Assembly: GCA_019722365.1 (NCBI GenBank)
Contig: JADFUC010000388.1
Span: 868,001 to 932,000, forward strand
Direction: 5' to 3'
From: Lithospermum erythrorhizon
Lineage: Eukaryota > Streptophyta > Magnoliopsida > Boraginales > Boraginaceae
DNA length: 64,000 bases
A model generated the notes under the pieces. The model did not search any database, was not told the origin of the DNA, and saw only the letters and a list, made by a program, of their open reading frames with translations. Below, one piece after another: positions 1-13,269 of this stretch (position 1 is its first letter; each line of letters starts with the position of its first letter). A program made the position numbers and the translations under genes.

Positions 1-632
1 AACATGCCAGTAAATTCTTATTGCTGCATTATTTAGCTGTAGTAGTCAAATGCACATAGCATGTGAACTGACAGCAGTGTATTTCACTCTCTTTTTGCTG
101 CTGAGAGGCTCTACTCCTCTTTCTCCCAGCACATATAGCTTTTGGTTTCTCTACATCACCTCTTGCTTTATTTTCTTCTTTACAAGAAGACTTATAAGCA
201 AATTATAGGGGAACTATCCACTCTTCATGACTGGAGAAACTTCATCATTATTTGGAAGTCAATCGGTCAGTGCCTGCATCATTCCATCATATTATCATTC
301 CAACTTAGGGCCTGAATATTTGTGAAGGTGTGTTGACCATTTCCACTTAGTGCCTGCATAATTACTTCATATTAAATGATGAAGTTCAATACCTACCCCA
401 CGAATAAATCTTCTAAACCAGTTCCACTATTTTGAATTAAATGGCCAGCTAAGTGTTTTGAGGGAAAAAAATTATTTGTAATGAGATCAAGAAATAACTT
501 ATGACTTGAAAATCCCTACTATTGAATTCAGAAGCTAACCAAGCTTATGCATTAGTAAGTGGTAATTCTAATGCACACATGACCATGTTGATATCTGTTG
601 TATGTGTTTAGTTTACCTTTCTTTTTTAGTAG
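1..632. other. non-coding, probable LSG1 intron
   Basis: I see no coding exon here. The stretch is AT-rich and ends in a pyrimidine-rich tract and a doubled acceptor (TTTAGTAG) at 625-632, so it is most simply the intron before the first visible LSG1 exon. The roughly 75 N-terminal residues expected for LSG1 are not recognisable and presumably lie left of the window. Confidence 0.6.
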
Positions 633-3600
633 TGTCAAATTGATTTTCTCATGGCTGATAACAGGGACTCCATATCAGAGGCAAGCAAAATGACACCTGA
701 GGACTTGAGGGAGCAACAGATGGAAGAAGAAGCGTTACATGCTAGCAGTCTTCGTGTGCCACGCAGGTATGTGTCTTTTTGTTTCAAAGTCTCCCATATA
801 TCCAGTATCGTAATTGAATATCTTCTGAATAGTTCGTCCATTGCAGACCACTATGGAACTCTCAGATGACTGTTGAAGAACTTGATGCCAATGAAAGACA
901 AGCTTTTCTGTCTTGGCGTCGCGATCTTGCAAAGTGAGTTACCTTTTCCTGTATTTATTTATGGCCTTCAAGATAGTCTATGAGCAGTCATATATTGAAC
1001 CAGTCTTGTAAACTGAACCAAGGGCATATAGATGTCTCTTGGCTCTTGCAATGCGAAAATGACTGAGGCATATGCAATGTAGCTAATATGTTTTCTTCAA
1101 CTTCTACTGACTAGATCCACTGGAATATACAGTATTTAAAAGCTACTTCACCTGCACTTTCGTAGTCCTTTGATTGGGTCTCATTGAGTTTGTTGCAAGA
1201 ATAATAATAGAAACTGTCAGAAATCTAGTTCAGAAGGTACATGCACTGATATGGAGAGAACTTACCTTTAAATCCGAGCTATATGGTTTCCTCTCGACCT
1301 TGCTCTTTCCTATTGTCCATCATTCTTTGTATTAGTGTTTTTTTGTTACAAAGATTAATTCCTTATCTTGTTTTGGAGTCAATTGAATGTTTAACTTCAT
1401 TTTCTCCATGATACTTTACTTTGTACATTGTGCACTTATATTTATTTGGGGTATTTAACCCAGTTACACTTTTTTCTTGTTTGGTGGTAAATATTTGGAC
1501 TTTTGTTCTCCATCACAAATAACTCATTACAGGCTCGAAGAAAATGAGAAGCTGGTACTAACTCCGTTTGAGAAGAATCTTGATATCTGGCGGCAACTCT
1601 GGAGGGTGGTTGAGCGTAGTGATCTGGTGAGGTCATCCTATCAGTGAAGGAAGTGAATATGCACTATTAGTAACCTCATTTATGCTTTTTACTTTTCAGT
1701 TGTCCTACTAAAAAGTATTGAGTACAAATTTCCCCCTCCAGACGGTCATATTAGCTTTTGATTGGAGGATAATTACCCACTTAATTCCTCTACGGTTTCT
1801 TGATTTAAGAAGTAGGATGGGATTGGTGGTGTGTAACCTGTTAATTATCTCGAAATCTGACCAAGTGTGATTAACTAATTAAGTTAAGCGCTCAAATAAC
1901 TGAGCAAGTTGTCTCCAAACGTAAACTTGTTACAGGTATATCAGTTTATATTGTTGGGATGTTCATTTTAAAAATGCTGTGAATGTATGCTCTGTGGCAT
2001 TTTATGTGACTCAGGAGACTCTAGTTGTGAATCTCTCTTATTTGGTTTCCATATGGAAAATTATATTTCTGGCAGACGTGAGACATGTACTTTTAGAGTA
2101 ACAAAGCTTGAAAGTGTTTTCGTTGATGAATGTTAACCTCTACTTCTATCTTATGGTTGAAATTCAATGATGGTTGACAGCATTTGTAATTATTAATTTT
2201 ATTGTAATATGTTCGTGTCTAATGATGTTTCTTTGTTGACAGCATTTATAATTATTAATTTTATTGTAATATGCTCTTGTCTAATTATGTTTCTTTCTTT
2301 GTATATCTTTGTAGCTTGTAACGGTTGTTGATGCTCGGAACCCATTATTCTATCGATGCTCTGATCTTGAGGTAAGAAGTAAATGTAAATTTTATCCTTT
2401 CATTAATATATATGCATCTTTCAAGACAAAGCACATGCAGCTTCTCTTCAAGCTTTACGTTACAGTTCCCGGGTGTTTTACAGTGACAGTAGAACCCATA
2501 TTCTACCACTTCATGATTGTGATCTTTTGCCCTATACTTTTTGATAAAAGACTATAATGTGAATATGTGATATAGTCATACATTTTAGCAGCTTGATATT
2601 ATGGCTTATTGTTTAGAAAAACCATGCCTGTTGAATATAAACAGGTTCTTTCTTTGGAGATTTAGCTCATCATATGTCAAATTTATCATATGTAGGCATA
2701 TGTTAGAGAAGTTGATGAGCACAAAAGAACAATGCTACTTATTAATAAAGCAGACCTTCTGCCTTTGTCTGTCAGGTAAGTTTCTTGATGATTCTGGTGT
2801 TTTTTGTTTGTTTTTCCGTCTTACTTGTGCTAAAATTTCTATCCTTGGCACTATCTTTAGGGAGAGTTGGGCAAACTACTTTCGTCTCCACGGGATTCTC
2901 TTTCTTTTCTGGTCCGCTAAAGCTGCTTCTGCTGCTCTTGAAGGGAAGAACCTTACCATGCCAGAAGAATCAGCTGATGCTGATACTAAAATATATGGGA
3001 GGGAGGAATTGTTGGCCCGTTTACAATCTGAAGCTGAGAAAATAGCTTCAAGGAGGACTAGACCAGGCTCAAGTATGTCGGACAAATCTGATTCTCATTC
3101 TGAGATTGAAAATTCTGCAGGGACTACTGCATCAGTTAAGAGTGTTATGGTGGGATTTGTTGGGTATCCTAATGTAGGGAAAAGTTCGACAATCAATGCT
3201 TTAGTGGGGGAAAAGCGAACTGGTGTGACGTCAACGCCTGGGAAAACAAAGCACTTCCAAACGCTGATAATGTCTGATAGACTTACACTTTGTGATTGTC
3301 CTGGATTAGTGTTTCCATCTTTTACCAGCTCCAGATATGAGATGATTGCTTCTGGAGTTCTGCCAATTGATCGAATGACTGAGCATAGGGAGGCCGTACA
3401 AGTAGCAGCAAATCGAGTGCCTAGAAAAGTAATTGAAAACGTCTATAACATCTCTCTGCCAAAGCCTAAATCATATGAACCTCAATCTCGTCCTCCTACA
3501 GCAGCAGAGCTTCTGAGAGCATATTGTGCTTCTCGTGGATATGTGTCGTCAAGGGGACTGCCAGACGAAACTAAAGCTTCTCGTCAAATATTGAAGGACT

Positions 3601-3986
3601 ACATTGATGGCAAGCTGCCTCACTTTCAAATGCCTCCCGGAATATCCGATGATAAATCTGAGAGTGAGGATGCTGCAGAGCCAATCTCATCTGAGGTGCA
3701 CGAACAGGATTCATCTGATGATGAGTATCCTTCAGATAATGAACTGATAAACACCCCTGATTTGGAGCATGTGCTAGATGATTTGGATTCATTTGATACG
3801 GCTAATGGATTGGTTCCTGCGAAAGAGCTTACCAAGAAGAAACCCCCTAGAGCTCCTCATAAGCAACACAAGAAACCACAACGAAAGAAAGATCGTTCAT
3901 GGAGAGTCCAGAACGCTGAAGGAGATGGTATGCCATTGGTGAGGGTCTACCAGAAGCCTGTGAACACCAGGCCTTTAAACCCTTGA
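633..3986 (+). CDS. LSG1: LSG1-type large-subunit GTPase (5' partial)
   Basis: Cytoplasmic GTPase that in yeast, animals and Arabidopsis releases the export adaptor NMD3 from the pre-60S ribosome. Six exons are visible: 633-766, 847-933, 1533-1626, 2315-2371, 2696-2775 and 2861-3986. They sum to 1578 nt, 525 codons plus TGA, in one continuous frame. The GTPase motifs are circularly permuted, as the YlqF/LSG1 family requires: G4 NKAD (2744-2755) comes first, then the SAK G5 region, then G1 GYPNVGKSS (3162-3188), a TSTPGKTKHFQT G2 segment, and G3 DCPG (3294-3305). The C-terminus is acidic, then basic (KKPQRKKDR), as in plant LSG1. The family is near 590 aa, so about 65-75 N-terminal residues lie outside. 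The acceptor at 633 is inferred, because the alternative at 630 would add an in-frame TAG. Intron 3 holds a 62 bp tandem duplication. Confidence 0.95.
2174..2298. repeat. 62 bp tandem duplication in LSG1 intron
   Basis: Two adjacent copies begin with TTGACAGCATTT at about 2174 and 2236 and differ at only a few positions. The duplicate ends just before the polypyrimidine tract of the acceptor at 2313-2314. No function is evident. Confidence 0.85.
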
Positions 3987-6088
3987 GCCTATCCTGCTGA
4001 GAACATTGTTCCTCGTCGCATCATGGAGTTGGATTTGTGTGTTGCCTAATACATTATTGCTCAAGTAAATTAGCAATATAGTCTCCATAAGAAAGATAAT
4101 TTTGTATACTTGCATTGCCCTTGTGTTATTTTTTCCCTTCCAGTTGCTATAAATACCATTCACAAGAACTTTTAACTTTGCTTGTGAGATAATTTTGACA
4201 CTTTGCTCGCCAAATTTTACAGTATTTAATGCCCCCTAGTTGTAGTTAATGTGCATCACCGTTTGATGTATGTTTTTGACAATTCAGTTCTAGCAGGTGA
4301 AAAGAGCCAAAGCAACACCAAGATGACTTTGGGAAAGTTGAAGTGAAAGTACAGTGTGGCACTTTTTTGTTTCAGGCTTGTGTTTCTTGATTTTCTCATC
4401 CCACCCCCCTGCTGATAAAAACTCACCAGAACAGCCTATAAATGTTGGGATTCTGACATCTTGAAATAAAAAACGACGATCCTATCGAGTGTACGGTCAG
4501 TTAGTATTTTCGAAAGCAGCGATCACATGGGTGTCTGGTCAGTTAAGTATTTTTCAGAGGCACAGGAAATAGTTTTTGCTAGACTAAACCATGTTCCAAT
4601 AGAAGTACAGAACTCACCTAATCATAAAAAGTTTGTACAAGGGTCACATATATGAGAGCATTAAAAGTAACATTTAATGATGCTTTGTACACATTTAACT
4701 TACAAGACCCGTTTATTGTTGCTTAAAGTTTTAAAAAAATTATTTGAATTTATCACCATGAATATAATTTTTCGTTTAATTTTCTTATACAATTTGGTAA
4801 ATAAGGCTTTAAAAAGGGATTTACATTTTAAAAAATAGTGTTAACTACATGCAAAGGGATGGAGGGATTATTTATGTGTAAGAAATGAGTACAGGAAATG
4901 GGATATGCTATATTCATCAATATTATTCTTCTTAGGACAGTTCAAATGCCAACAATTTATATGCTGGTTAAAAGTTTATAATAATCGAGAGCTAGTATAT
5001 GATACCTTTACCTTTCAACATTCTTATAAAGTTTACTAGGAAAATGGTAAAAGATCGGAATGACGAGCCTAAATTCCCCATTAGTATACAAAGGTCTTAT
5101 TGAACTTATTAAGTGTGATTCATAATAAAGTTTAACATTTGGGCCTATAGATTTTTCTGAAATATAGTCGTGATACAATTAAAAAGTAAACAATATCGTC
5201 AAGTGTTTTAAAAAAATTCTTAAAACGTCTTTCAAATTGTTGAATTGAAAACAAACTCACAAGGATGAACTATCATAAGCGACTATATCTTCTTGTATTT
5301 TGTCACTTGAAAGCTGAAAGTGAGATATACATAGCGATTCCAAATAAATCACGTTCTATGAAACAAATTAACGAAAAACTACTACATTAAACAAAGGCAG
5401 ATATATCTTTATGAAATCAATTAGAAATAGAGTCGTTAGTACAGCTACTACCGTTCAAGTGCAATCATTGCTAACCAACTTTTACAAGCTCACCACTCGA
5501 CTCCGATAACAACATTTCTTCGATTTATTGTTGAATATTAACTTCTTGATCATTCAATCATTTGCTTCTTTAATCTCGATTCTTGCGGCTACATAATTTA
5601 TTCAAACATCAAAAGCGAAAAGTACTTTAGCCTTAATCAGAATGCGGGTGATATAAAATTCGAGGAAGTGTGAAAATGATAGTGCGAACATGATGCTAGT
5701 CCCAACTTTGTCACAGATGGACATATTTACGTCCGATTATGTGAATTAAAATCATCGATATTCGTTCTTATACTAATTTTGTGGCCCGAGGTTAAATGGA
5801 AATATAATACGTCGATTAGTAAGTACAAACAATCTTAATTGGTAACTAAACGTACTTTCTTAATTTCATCCCTTCAAACACTACATTGCGAAGAATACTC
5901 GACCCAAATAATTTCGCTGCCACTTGAGTTGCTCATTAAAGTTCACGAAAATAAAGATGAGCAACGCAAATATGAAAAGCTCAAAGGAAGGATGTCGTCA
6001 GGAGAGGTTTAAGGCAACAAAGAGCTGGCTCCATATGATAGAGGTATGTTGTGCTCTTTATGTTGCTTACGACTAAGATGATTGTTTA
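3987..6088. other. LSG1 3' UTR and AT-rich intergenic DNA
   Basis: The first 200-400 bp after the LSG1 stop should be 3' UTR, although no single poly(A) signal stands out. From about 4600 the sequence is AT-rich with frequent stops in all frames. I recognise no gene or element in it. Confidence 0.5.
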
Positions 6089-6634
6089 TGTAGCGACCCA
6101 TGCAGGTCGGCCGCCCACGAGTTAAATTAAATCATGATCTTGAACAGGAAGTCGCTTGAAATCGATGGATATTTCATTTAAAAACAACTTTGTTTTTGAA
6201 CAAATCGGAAACTTCACGATAAAAGTCTGGAAAAACGGTTTTTAAATAAAGCGATTAAATAAATTAGCGTCACACAACCACAATCCCGATCCATAAATAT
6301 AAATTCCCCAATACTTTCACACATCGGTTTGCCAAAATCGTGAAACAAAAATCAAGCTTCAGTCACGAAAATCGTCTGACGTGATGGAAGCGTGACTAAA
6401 GCCGGAAATAACAAGCTATATTAGACAGGCGTGAGGATAAATGGCGCGTCATTTCGCTTTAAGCTCGACCCGCGTCCTTATGAAACAAGAGCGAAGATGT
6501 CGAAGTCGCCACTGTCAGCGACACGAGTCATTGCCAGGCGAATGAGGGTGTGAAATTTGCCGAATCTTAGTGAATACTTATCGCGGGGTGGAACTTAGTC
6601 CTGATAAACGAAATGGTAAAATATATATATATAC

Positions 6635-6690
<56 letters not shown>

Positions 6691-8300
6691 AGATGAGGCA
6701 AAAATAAAGATACATACTCCAATCTGCATAACTTATGATTCCAAGGGACTTTATCATTGCTATAACATAATACAATGAGGTCTCAATAAAATCAATCTCG
6801 AGAATTAAAAATCATACATTCCGTAGACGACATATAAGTAATAAGCGTGTCTCGATAAAGAATCCAACCAAAGATAGAAATCCATGCCACAGTCCAAGCA
6901 GGATACCCGCAATTCTGGTATCAATCATCCGTACCGATCTACCGACTACGCCTCAGCGATAGCATCCACTTTGATATACAACTCATTAATCAGCGTATCA
7001 GAACTACTACTTATTATTAATGCGTAACCATCGGCCTGCGGAAGAAGCACACTCGTACCGTCTGAGGCTACTCTTGACCGCACCGATACCGGAAATGCGA
7101 GACAATAACGACACATTTCAATCACAGGAAATGCAGTCGATAACAACCCGAAGAGCGATCACATCCACAACGATCATTTCCTACTCTTAGGTAATTCCTT
7201 TAATACTCAAATCATCCAGCAATCCCATCTTAAATATCAGCAAGTCAATCAGTCCGAGCTTTACACCTGGCAGCCAAGCTGCAGTAAAATCACTATGATT
7301 CAAGCTAAACATCTACCAATGGTAAACTTCTTTCGACTTCCGACATCAATTAACAAAATTACACAAAATTCAGCATCATGCTCGAATATCGTCGCAATCA
7401 TTACTATTCACATATATAAGTCTCGAAGTACTACTGAAATAATATCATAACTCGCGCAAATTCAAGTAAATACATATATAAACGCGAAGTAAAGATAGCT
7501 ACTGCGCCTCGGCTAGTATATAAACTCCCTGTAATCATGACGAATCTTTCCCGCGATCAGCGCCTAAACGAGCATTCAAAATTATAATTACTACTTATAA
7601 TATACAACTAGTAATATAGTCTTATAACTGTATCACCGTATTTATACTCCCGAAATAATCCAAGGGAAAGTTTCTATTATAACATTACTCGGCTTTAAGT
7701 TCCTGACATCCGTTTAATGATTGAGTTAGGTCACCCAGTTTACAAGCGTAAAGTTAGATATTAACAATAACTATCACATTTCTAACCATTTTTTTAATCT
7801 CTGAAACCCATTCTTACTTTCAATCACAACAAAACTCATTTCAATATTTCTTGAAGCAAACATAAATGCTTGGCTTTCGCTTGAAAACAAGCATAATAAG
7901 GTCGAGAATACTTATACCATTTTAAAACCGTTTGAAAAAGTCAACAAAAGTCAACTCGAAAATCAAGCCCAGTCGAACCTTCCATAATTAAGCTGAAATG
8001 CCAGCCAATCTTCAATTTAACTCTAAAACAACAAATTTAAGGATCTAAGAACTTATTATTCTTGATTTAAGCGAAATAGTAAAAGTCGGCCCAAAAATCG
8101 GCCAGAGTTAACGTGATAAAACTTGAAAGGGTGCGACCTTCTTTACCTCGGAAGCGGCGGAATGTTGAGGAGAATCCAAAATGCTAAACCCACCCCAGCG
8201 TGCGAGTGAGGAGAAAAGTGAAAAAAATGAAGAAGAGGGGGGGGTTTAGTGAATTTTGACTTTCACTTGACCGCTCTGGGTAATAGCGACAAAATAGAGA
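6089..8300. mobile_element. LTR-retrotransposon-like block, degenerate
   Basis: The block begins TGTAGCGACC, resembling the TGTAACACC start at 46639 and TGTAGACC at 36646. About 1.85 kb in, it has closely spaced AAAGTCAAC motifs (around 7935-7960), as does the 46.6 kb block about 1.93 kb after its own start. It is less AT-rich than its surroundings and has no long ORF, which suits a long LTR or non-autonomous element. The right boundary is approximate and no target-site duplication was found. The Ty3/gypsy assignment is inference. Confidence 0.4.
6620..6688. repeat. (AT)n microsatellite
   Basis: About 34 AT dinucleotides with a single CG interruption near 6634. It is likely length-polymorphic. 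Confidence 0.97.
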
Positions 8301-9270
8301 TTTTTTTTAAGCAGAATAGGAAGTGCAAAGAGTTGTTTAACGATAAAAAGTAGTTCGAGTCGGAAAAGAAATGTTATTAAAATTTTCAACTTTTAAAATA
8401 TCACATTTTAATAATTGACATTTAATTATATTTTAAATTTTGAATTCGGGTTATTACGAGTTGATCTCATTCAGTTTTTCTTCCCAAAAGTAAAGTTGTA
8501 GTTCTCGCTCTTGAGTTATTTAAAACTAAAGAAATGGCGGCTGACGTTATATAATAGATGTATATGTGAAGCGATTATTTTGTCAGCGACCAATGGCTTC
8601 TGATCTCGAATCATATTACAAAAAATAGTTCGATGCGGGTTTGTCTGAGTCGATAAACTACGAGCTTAGAAGAATAAAACAATTTATTTGGTTAATTCTA
8701 ACGTAGGCTTCGTACAAAAAATCAAATAAAAACATGCTTTGTAGTTGACAAATTCTTCAACAAATGCTAATAAAAACAATATGTAATTCATGCTCTTGAC
8801 AAATTCTTTGTAGTTCAAAAGTGGGAGAAATGTGGCTTGAGAAAAATGCTAGAGAGAAGAATAGATAAGCAAACATTCACCCCGACATGCATAAGCAGCT
8901 GGCTTTCTGCGGCTGTTGCGAAGCAGGTAAAGCTAACGTGTGAGATTGCTTGGTTGAATAGTGTAGCTAGTTAGAAGGTTTCATCGACCTTACATCAGGA
9001 GTTTGCCAATTTGTGAGCGTAGTGAATAGTCTATCTACTTTAGAACAATTTTGTAGACCATCTAGCAGTCGTCACCGTAATATACTTGGGACCATACTTT
9101 GGAGGTGAAAACAAGGCCCACTTTATTAAAAAAATTACTGACCATAATCTTTTTTATTAAATTGATTGAATAATACATTAATACAATACAAATTTATTTG
9201 GAAATTGAATGGAATGAAATTTGAGAAGCCGGTGCTACTGTTACCTACAGTTTTAATTTAACAAACACAT
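8301..9270. other. intergenic, nothing recognised
   Basis: Unique-looking AT-rich sequence with stops in every frame. No gene, RNA or terminal repeats were seen. Confidence 0.5.
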
Positions 9271-9324
9271 AAAATTGTTTGTCTTTTTCTATTTTAACTT
9301 TATTTTTCTTTTATTTATTTTTCA

Positions 9325-9680
9325 AAGGTGGGGTCCACTTTTGAAGTGGAACCACAATGCGCAAAACCTAATTGAACACCCATGGGTAGCTGCGTCAGGC
9401 CATACAACCACATCAAGATTAAATCCCACCCGTCTGCTGGGGCTTTGCTCCGTTGTGTTTGTCGGTCGTGAAGCGGTGATTAATACATTATCAGTGAAAC
9501 CCGTAGAATTCGGCAAAATCGAAGCCAGTAGGAATGAGGCGTATTTTACCCTGAATCAAAATAGACTTGGATTTACAACAGACGGAGTTCAAGCAAAGTA
9601 AAAGGTACAAGTTGTTGAAGCTCTGCATGCAATTATTGAGTGCCTTTTAGCGGACATGAGTTTATTCTTTATTGTATAGG
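9325..9680 (+). other. unassigned higher-GC patch with open frame
   Basis: A patch of clearly higher GC in an AT-rich desert. One frame is open from 9275 to 9601, but its first 17 residues come from T-rich DNA and look non-coding. Just after it, a segment from about 9606 (GTACAAGTTG onward) reads VQVVEALHAIIECL in another frame before a stop. I do not recognise either peptide. It may be a gene or promoter relic, or chance. The motif GTGGGGTCCAC at about 9329 is the sort of sequence found near plant promoters, but there is no downstream gene on this strand for 4 kb. Confidence 0.2.
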
Positions 9681-9886
9681 TAATAATCAAGAATATTTTT
9701 TCTTTGGGGAGCTTCTGATTAGATGCTTACTAAAATCTTGGCCATTGGTTTGATTGATGGAAGATTGAATATGGGTATTTTGAGATTGATTTTTATCATT
9801 TTGAGAAAATATCCTCTACGTGCCATAATTGTAGCATACCTTGATAATTCGGATTTTAGCCTTTTTTCTGATCGATTAATTTAAAC

Positions 9887-9998
9887 AAGATATTCTCCTT
9901 AGTTTGATATTAATTCAAAAAAAGCTATTAATTGTTCTATTGTTTACATATTTTGATATTGGAGTTATAACAAGATATTCTCCTTAGTTTGATATATT
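9887..9998. repeat. short direct repeat
   Basis: The string AACAAGATATTCTCCTTAG followed by TTTGATAT occurs at about 9887 and again at about 9969, spaced 82 bp. Confidence 0.85.
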
Positions 9999-10189
9999 TT
10001 TTTTTCATTTTTTGTTGCTTGTATTTATTTTTTCTGAATTTGTTTCAATTTTTTTGCTATTAATTGTAGTTTATTTTACACTTGAATTATTTATCATGAT
10101 TAAAGGTTCGCACAATGTCCTTTATATTGAGGTTCGCGTTCTCTATCTAAATCGTTAAATCGCTTATTAGGATATTATACATCTTGCTC

Positions 10190-10950
10190 ACTCTGTTACA
10201 TCTTCACCGATGAATAACATACTTTGGTACTATAAGATAATATGATACCACCATTTAGATGTTCTTGTGTGATTTTTCGAGATAATAGAATCTGATATAA
10301 ATATCTCTTAAACGGTGAGTATTTTAGGCAGTAAGATAGATACAACTATGAGGCGGTTGGTATTACATAATTCAAATGTGACGAAGAAGTAACATTATAT
10401 TTGGAATGCAATTTTTATGAAGAAGCGATTCAGAATTCAACGTAATACCGTTTATATATTATATGGGCAAAATACACTCTGACACTAATCATTTATATGG
10501 TAGATGTTCTTATGTCGTTTTCGGATAAGAGGATCTGATATCATATCCTACTAAAATGGTATTCGGATAGCGAGGTGATGCACATTTATGTAGATTAATT
10601 ACGAGGAATCTTGAAGGTGGTATTGAAAAAATACACCCTTATATTTGGAATCACGTATTTATAAAAAAAACCATACTAATGCTGACATAATATTATATAG
10701 ATGTTATACATGCAAATCACTAATAAACTACATAATTATATTGGCACCTTTAAGATAGTGGAATATAGAATAGATGTTGCTATGTGATTTTTCGTATAAA
10801 GAGCTGTATCACCAATATAATACTAATGCGGCAGTATTTTAGTTTGTAAAATGAATACCAATATATTTGGTAGATTGGTATTTCAGAATACAAATGTGCC
10901 ACATATTTATAAAAAGACATTCAAATTACAGAATACAAAGCTATTTTATT
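10190..10950. repeat. degenerate ~250 bp tandem repeat, three units
   Basis: Three related blocks are anchored by AGATGTTCTTGTGTG (about 10257), AGATGTTCTTATGTC (about 10502) and AGATGTTGCTATGTG (about 10763), giving periods of about 245 and 261 bp. Within each, a variant of GATTTTTCG, a GATAT/TATC run and a later ATATTTGGAATxxxATTTxTAxAA block recur in the same order. It looks like an old satellite fragment or an internally repeated element. Confidence 0.6.
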
Positions 10951-12958
10951 GAGTTCAAGTTGGAACTTTTTACCTTATCCATTGAAGCGTGTTTAAATTG
11001 AGCCTCGATAAATCACAAAATCATTAGTACGCATAATTTTAAATGAAATACCGAGAAATCAAATATCATTGAACATGTATAAATTCAAGACATAATTGAT
11101 CAACAATGAATCATACATAACTCCAAATTTTCATAATTAATCAACCATGAAACAAAAAATTTGCATATCTTTTCGTAATTGAACATGAATTTTTTGAAAA
11201 ATCTGCACAATTGTTGTAAAAATCTGGAACTTGAACATTGTATTTTACTGAAAATGCTAGAAATCACACTTAAATAGTAAAATTGAAAAAGTACCTCGAT
11301 TGTTTTTGTTTTCTTCACCATTTTTCATCAAATTTTCTAGTATGTTTTGTTTGAGAAATCACACTTAAATAATATTTTGTGGGTGAGAGGGTTTTTGAGT
11401 TCTGAAAGATTTGTGCCTATTTTGTTGGGATTTTGTTGAGAAGGCATATAATATGATGATGGGTATAGCCGTATAGGTGGGTGAGTTTTTGATATTTTTT
11501 TTTTTAGTTTTATTGATTTATGGAATGAGCTTGTATTCATAAGTAAATCTGATACTTCACATGACCTTGTAAGCCTACAAGTATAACTCTTCAATAATAT
11601 TGCATGTTTAGAGATAATTATGGAACATATCTTAGAGAGGTTATAGAGATTCTGATTTGATTTGGTGTGATTCATTCTGCCTTTTTCTATGACTTAATTG
11701 TAATCCTATATTAGTAAATCTACAAATAAAAGATTATTAAATCTCATTTGACATTATTCAAACCATGTTTATCAAATTATATATATTATTCTTTCATCCT
11801 TTATAATATAATTAGTTCTTTTAAATTACATGAACTATAAAGATCATTAACAAAATATTCATATGTTTAGAAGCTCTGCCACATTTTTTTTTGGTTAAAA
11901 AGTTGTTTCAACATCCTATAAAAGACATGATTGTATTTAGGACCATCTAATAATAGTACATGAACCAAGCCTTCTCTGTTGTGGTATTTTTTTAAATAAA
12001 GAAAAATTATTAATATCATAACCTTGGGGTTCGATTTCATGCAAAAACATCGTCTTTTACGTTTTCTTTTTTTGTATTTAGGCTAATTTTAGAAAAAGTG
12101 GGCTAAATGAAATTTAATAAGCATTAATGAGATATATTTTTATTTAAGATAGATATCAATACCTTATTTGACCGATTCAAAGTTTCATTCATTTGATTAA
12201 AATTGATATTATCACCTGATGAATAATATAAACATTTATTTAGATAATAAATAATAATTAATGGTGCAATCATTAATACAAAGATTCATATCTATGACCA
12301 TTCAAAAAAATTATGACATAAACAAAAATTTGTTTTAGTATTTTCATAACGAAAAGTAGATAATATTATTATAATATATTTGTGACTATAAAGATAAGAA
12401 TTAAGTAATTACTTGTATTGATGTATATTATAAAATATTATGAGTTCTGGCATTTGCTATTTTGCTGTATATATACGAAGTATATTTTATATTTTGACCG
12501 TTGTAGTTATTTAAATATGATAAATGTTATATTTTTAATTTTTTTTCAATTAATTTGACAAATGTAACACTTATCATAATTAAAATATGACAAATGTAAT
12601 ACTTGTCATAATTTTAAATAATTATCACATAAAATATAGTAGTAATATAGGAGTACTATCTAAGACCAGATGTCAAGTGTGTATTGTCTCCATTTTTTGC
12701 CTCATTTTGTAATAATCTCCTAATTTCCCCCTAAAAATCTTTCAAACTCCACTCAGGACTAAAACACACAATATATGTGTATGAGTCTAGATTGTATGAT
12801 ATACGATACTTTATATTACAACTAATTAAGATAATAACAGGCAAGTAATGCTTTAAATTTTCAAAATAATTTATAAATAAAAAATATATATTTTACGATC
12901 TTAAACAAATATAAAAAATGAAGCCACAATGTAATAACGATCCCTAGTGAAAAGTAAT
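10951..12958. other. AT-rich intergenic DNA
   Basis: Very AT-rich sequence with short open frames only (for example 11337-11675 on the minus strand), none with family resemblance. No terminal repeats were identified. Confidence 0.5.
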
Positions 12959-13243
12959 ACTACCTCTATTCCAATCTAACTCCAGTGTTTGATTTAACAA
13001 TTAAAAATACCCAACTTTAACTATAAAAATACCTTATTTAATTATTTTTCATCAATGTTCATCATCTTAATGTATAAGGGAATAGTTCGTATTACTATAA
13101 GGGAATAGTTCGTATTATCTAACTTTATCAATTATTTTATATAAATACAAACTTAAATAATTTAGTTATAAATTCAAAAGTAGGTGGACTATTTATGGAG
13201 TATTAAATTAAAATTTACTAATAAAACTTAAATGGAGGTAATA
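12959..13243. mobile_element. MITE (Stowaway-like) upstream of UBP8
   Basis: The left end TACTACCTCTATTCC and the right end AAATGGAGGTAATA are inverted, with the familiar plant TIR core CTCCxTCC/GGAGGxAG in degraded form. The interior is AT-rich and non-coding, about 285 bp. It ends about 260 bp before the UBP8 ATG and so may overlap the promoter. It contains a 20 bp direct duplication (AAGGGAATAGTTCGTATTA) at about 13076 and 13099. Confidence 0.6.
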
Positions 13244-13269
13244 ATAACTGATAACCCCCAATTATTTTT

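Noticed and set aside
2601..3986. Single 461-residue ORF as the LSG1 protein
   Set aside because: Its first part reads through two introns (before 2696 and 2776-2860). The true protein joins spliced exons in which NKADLLP precedes the P-loop.
6578..6775. Tyr/Ile-repeat ORF
   Set aside because: It is the translation of the (AT)n microsatellite.
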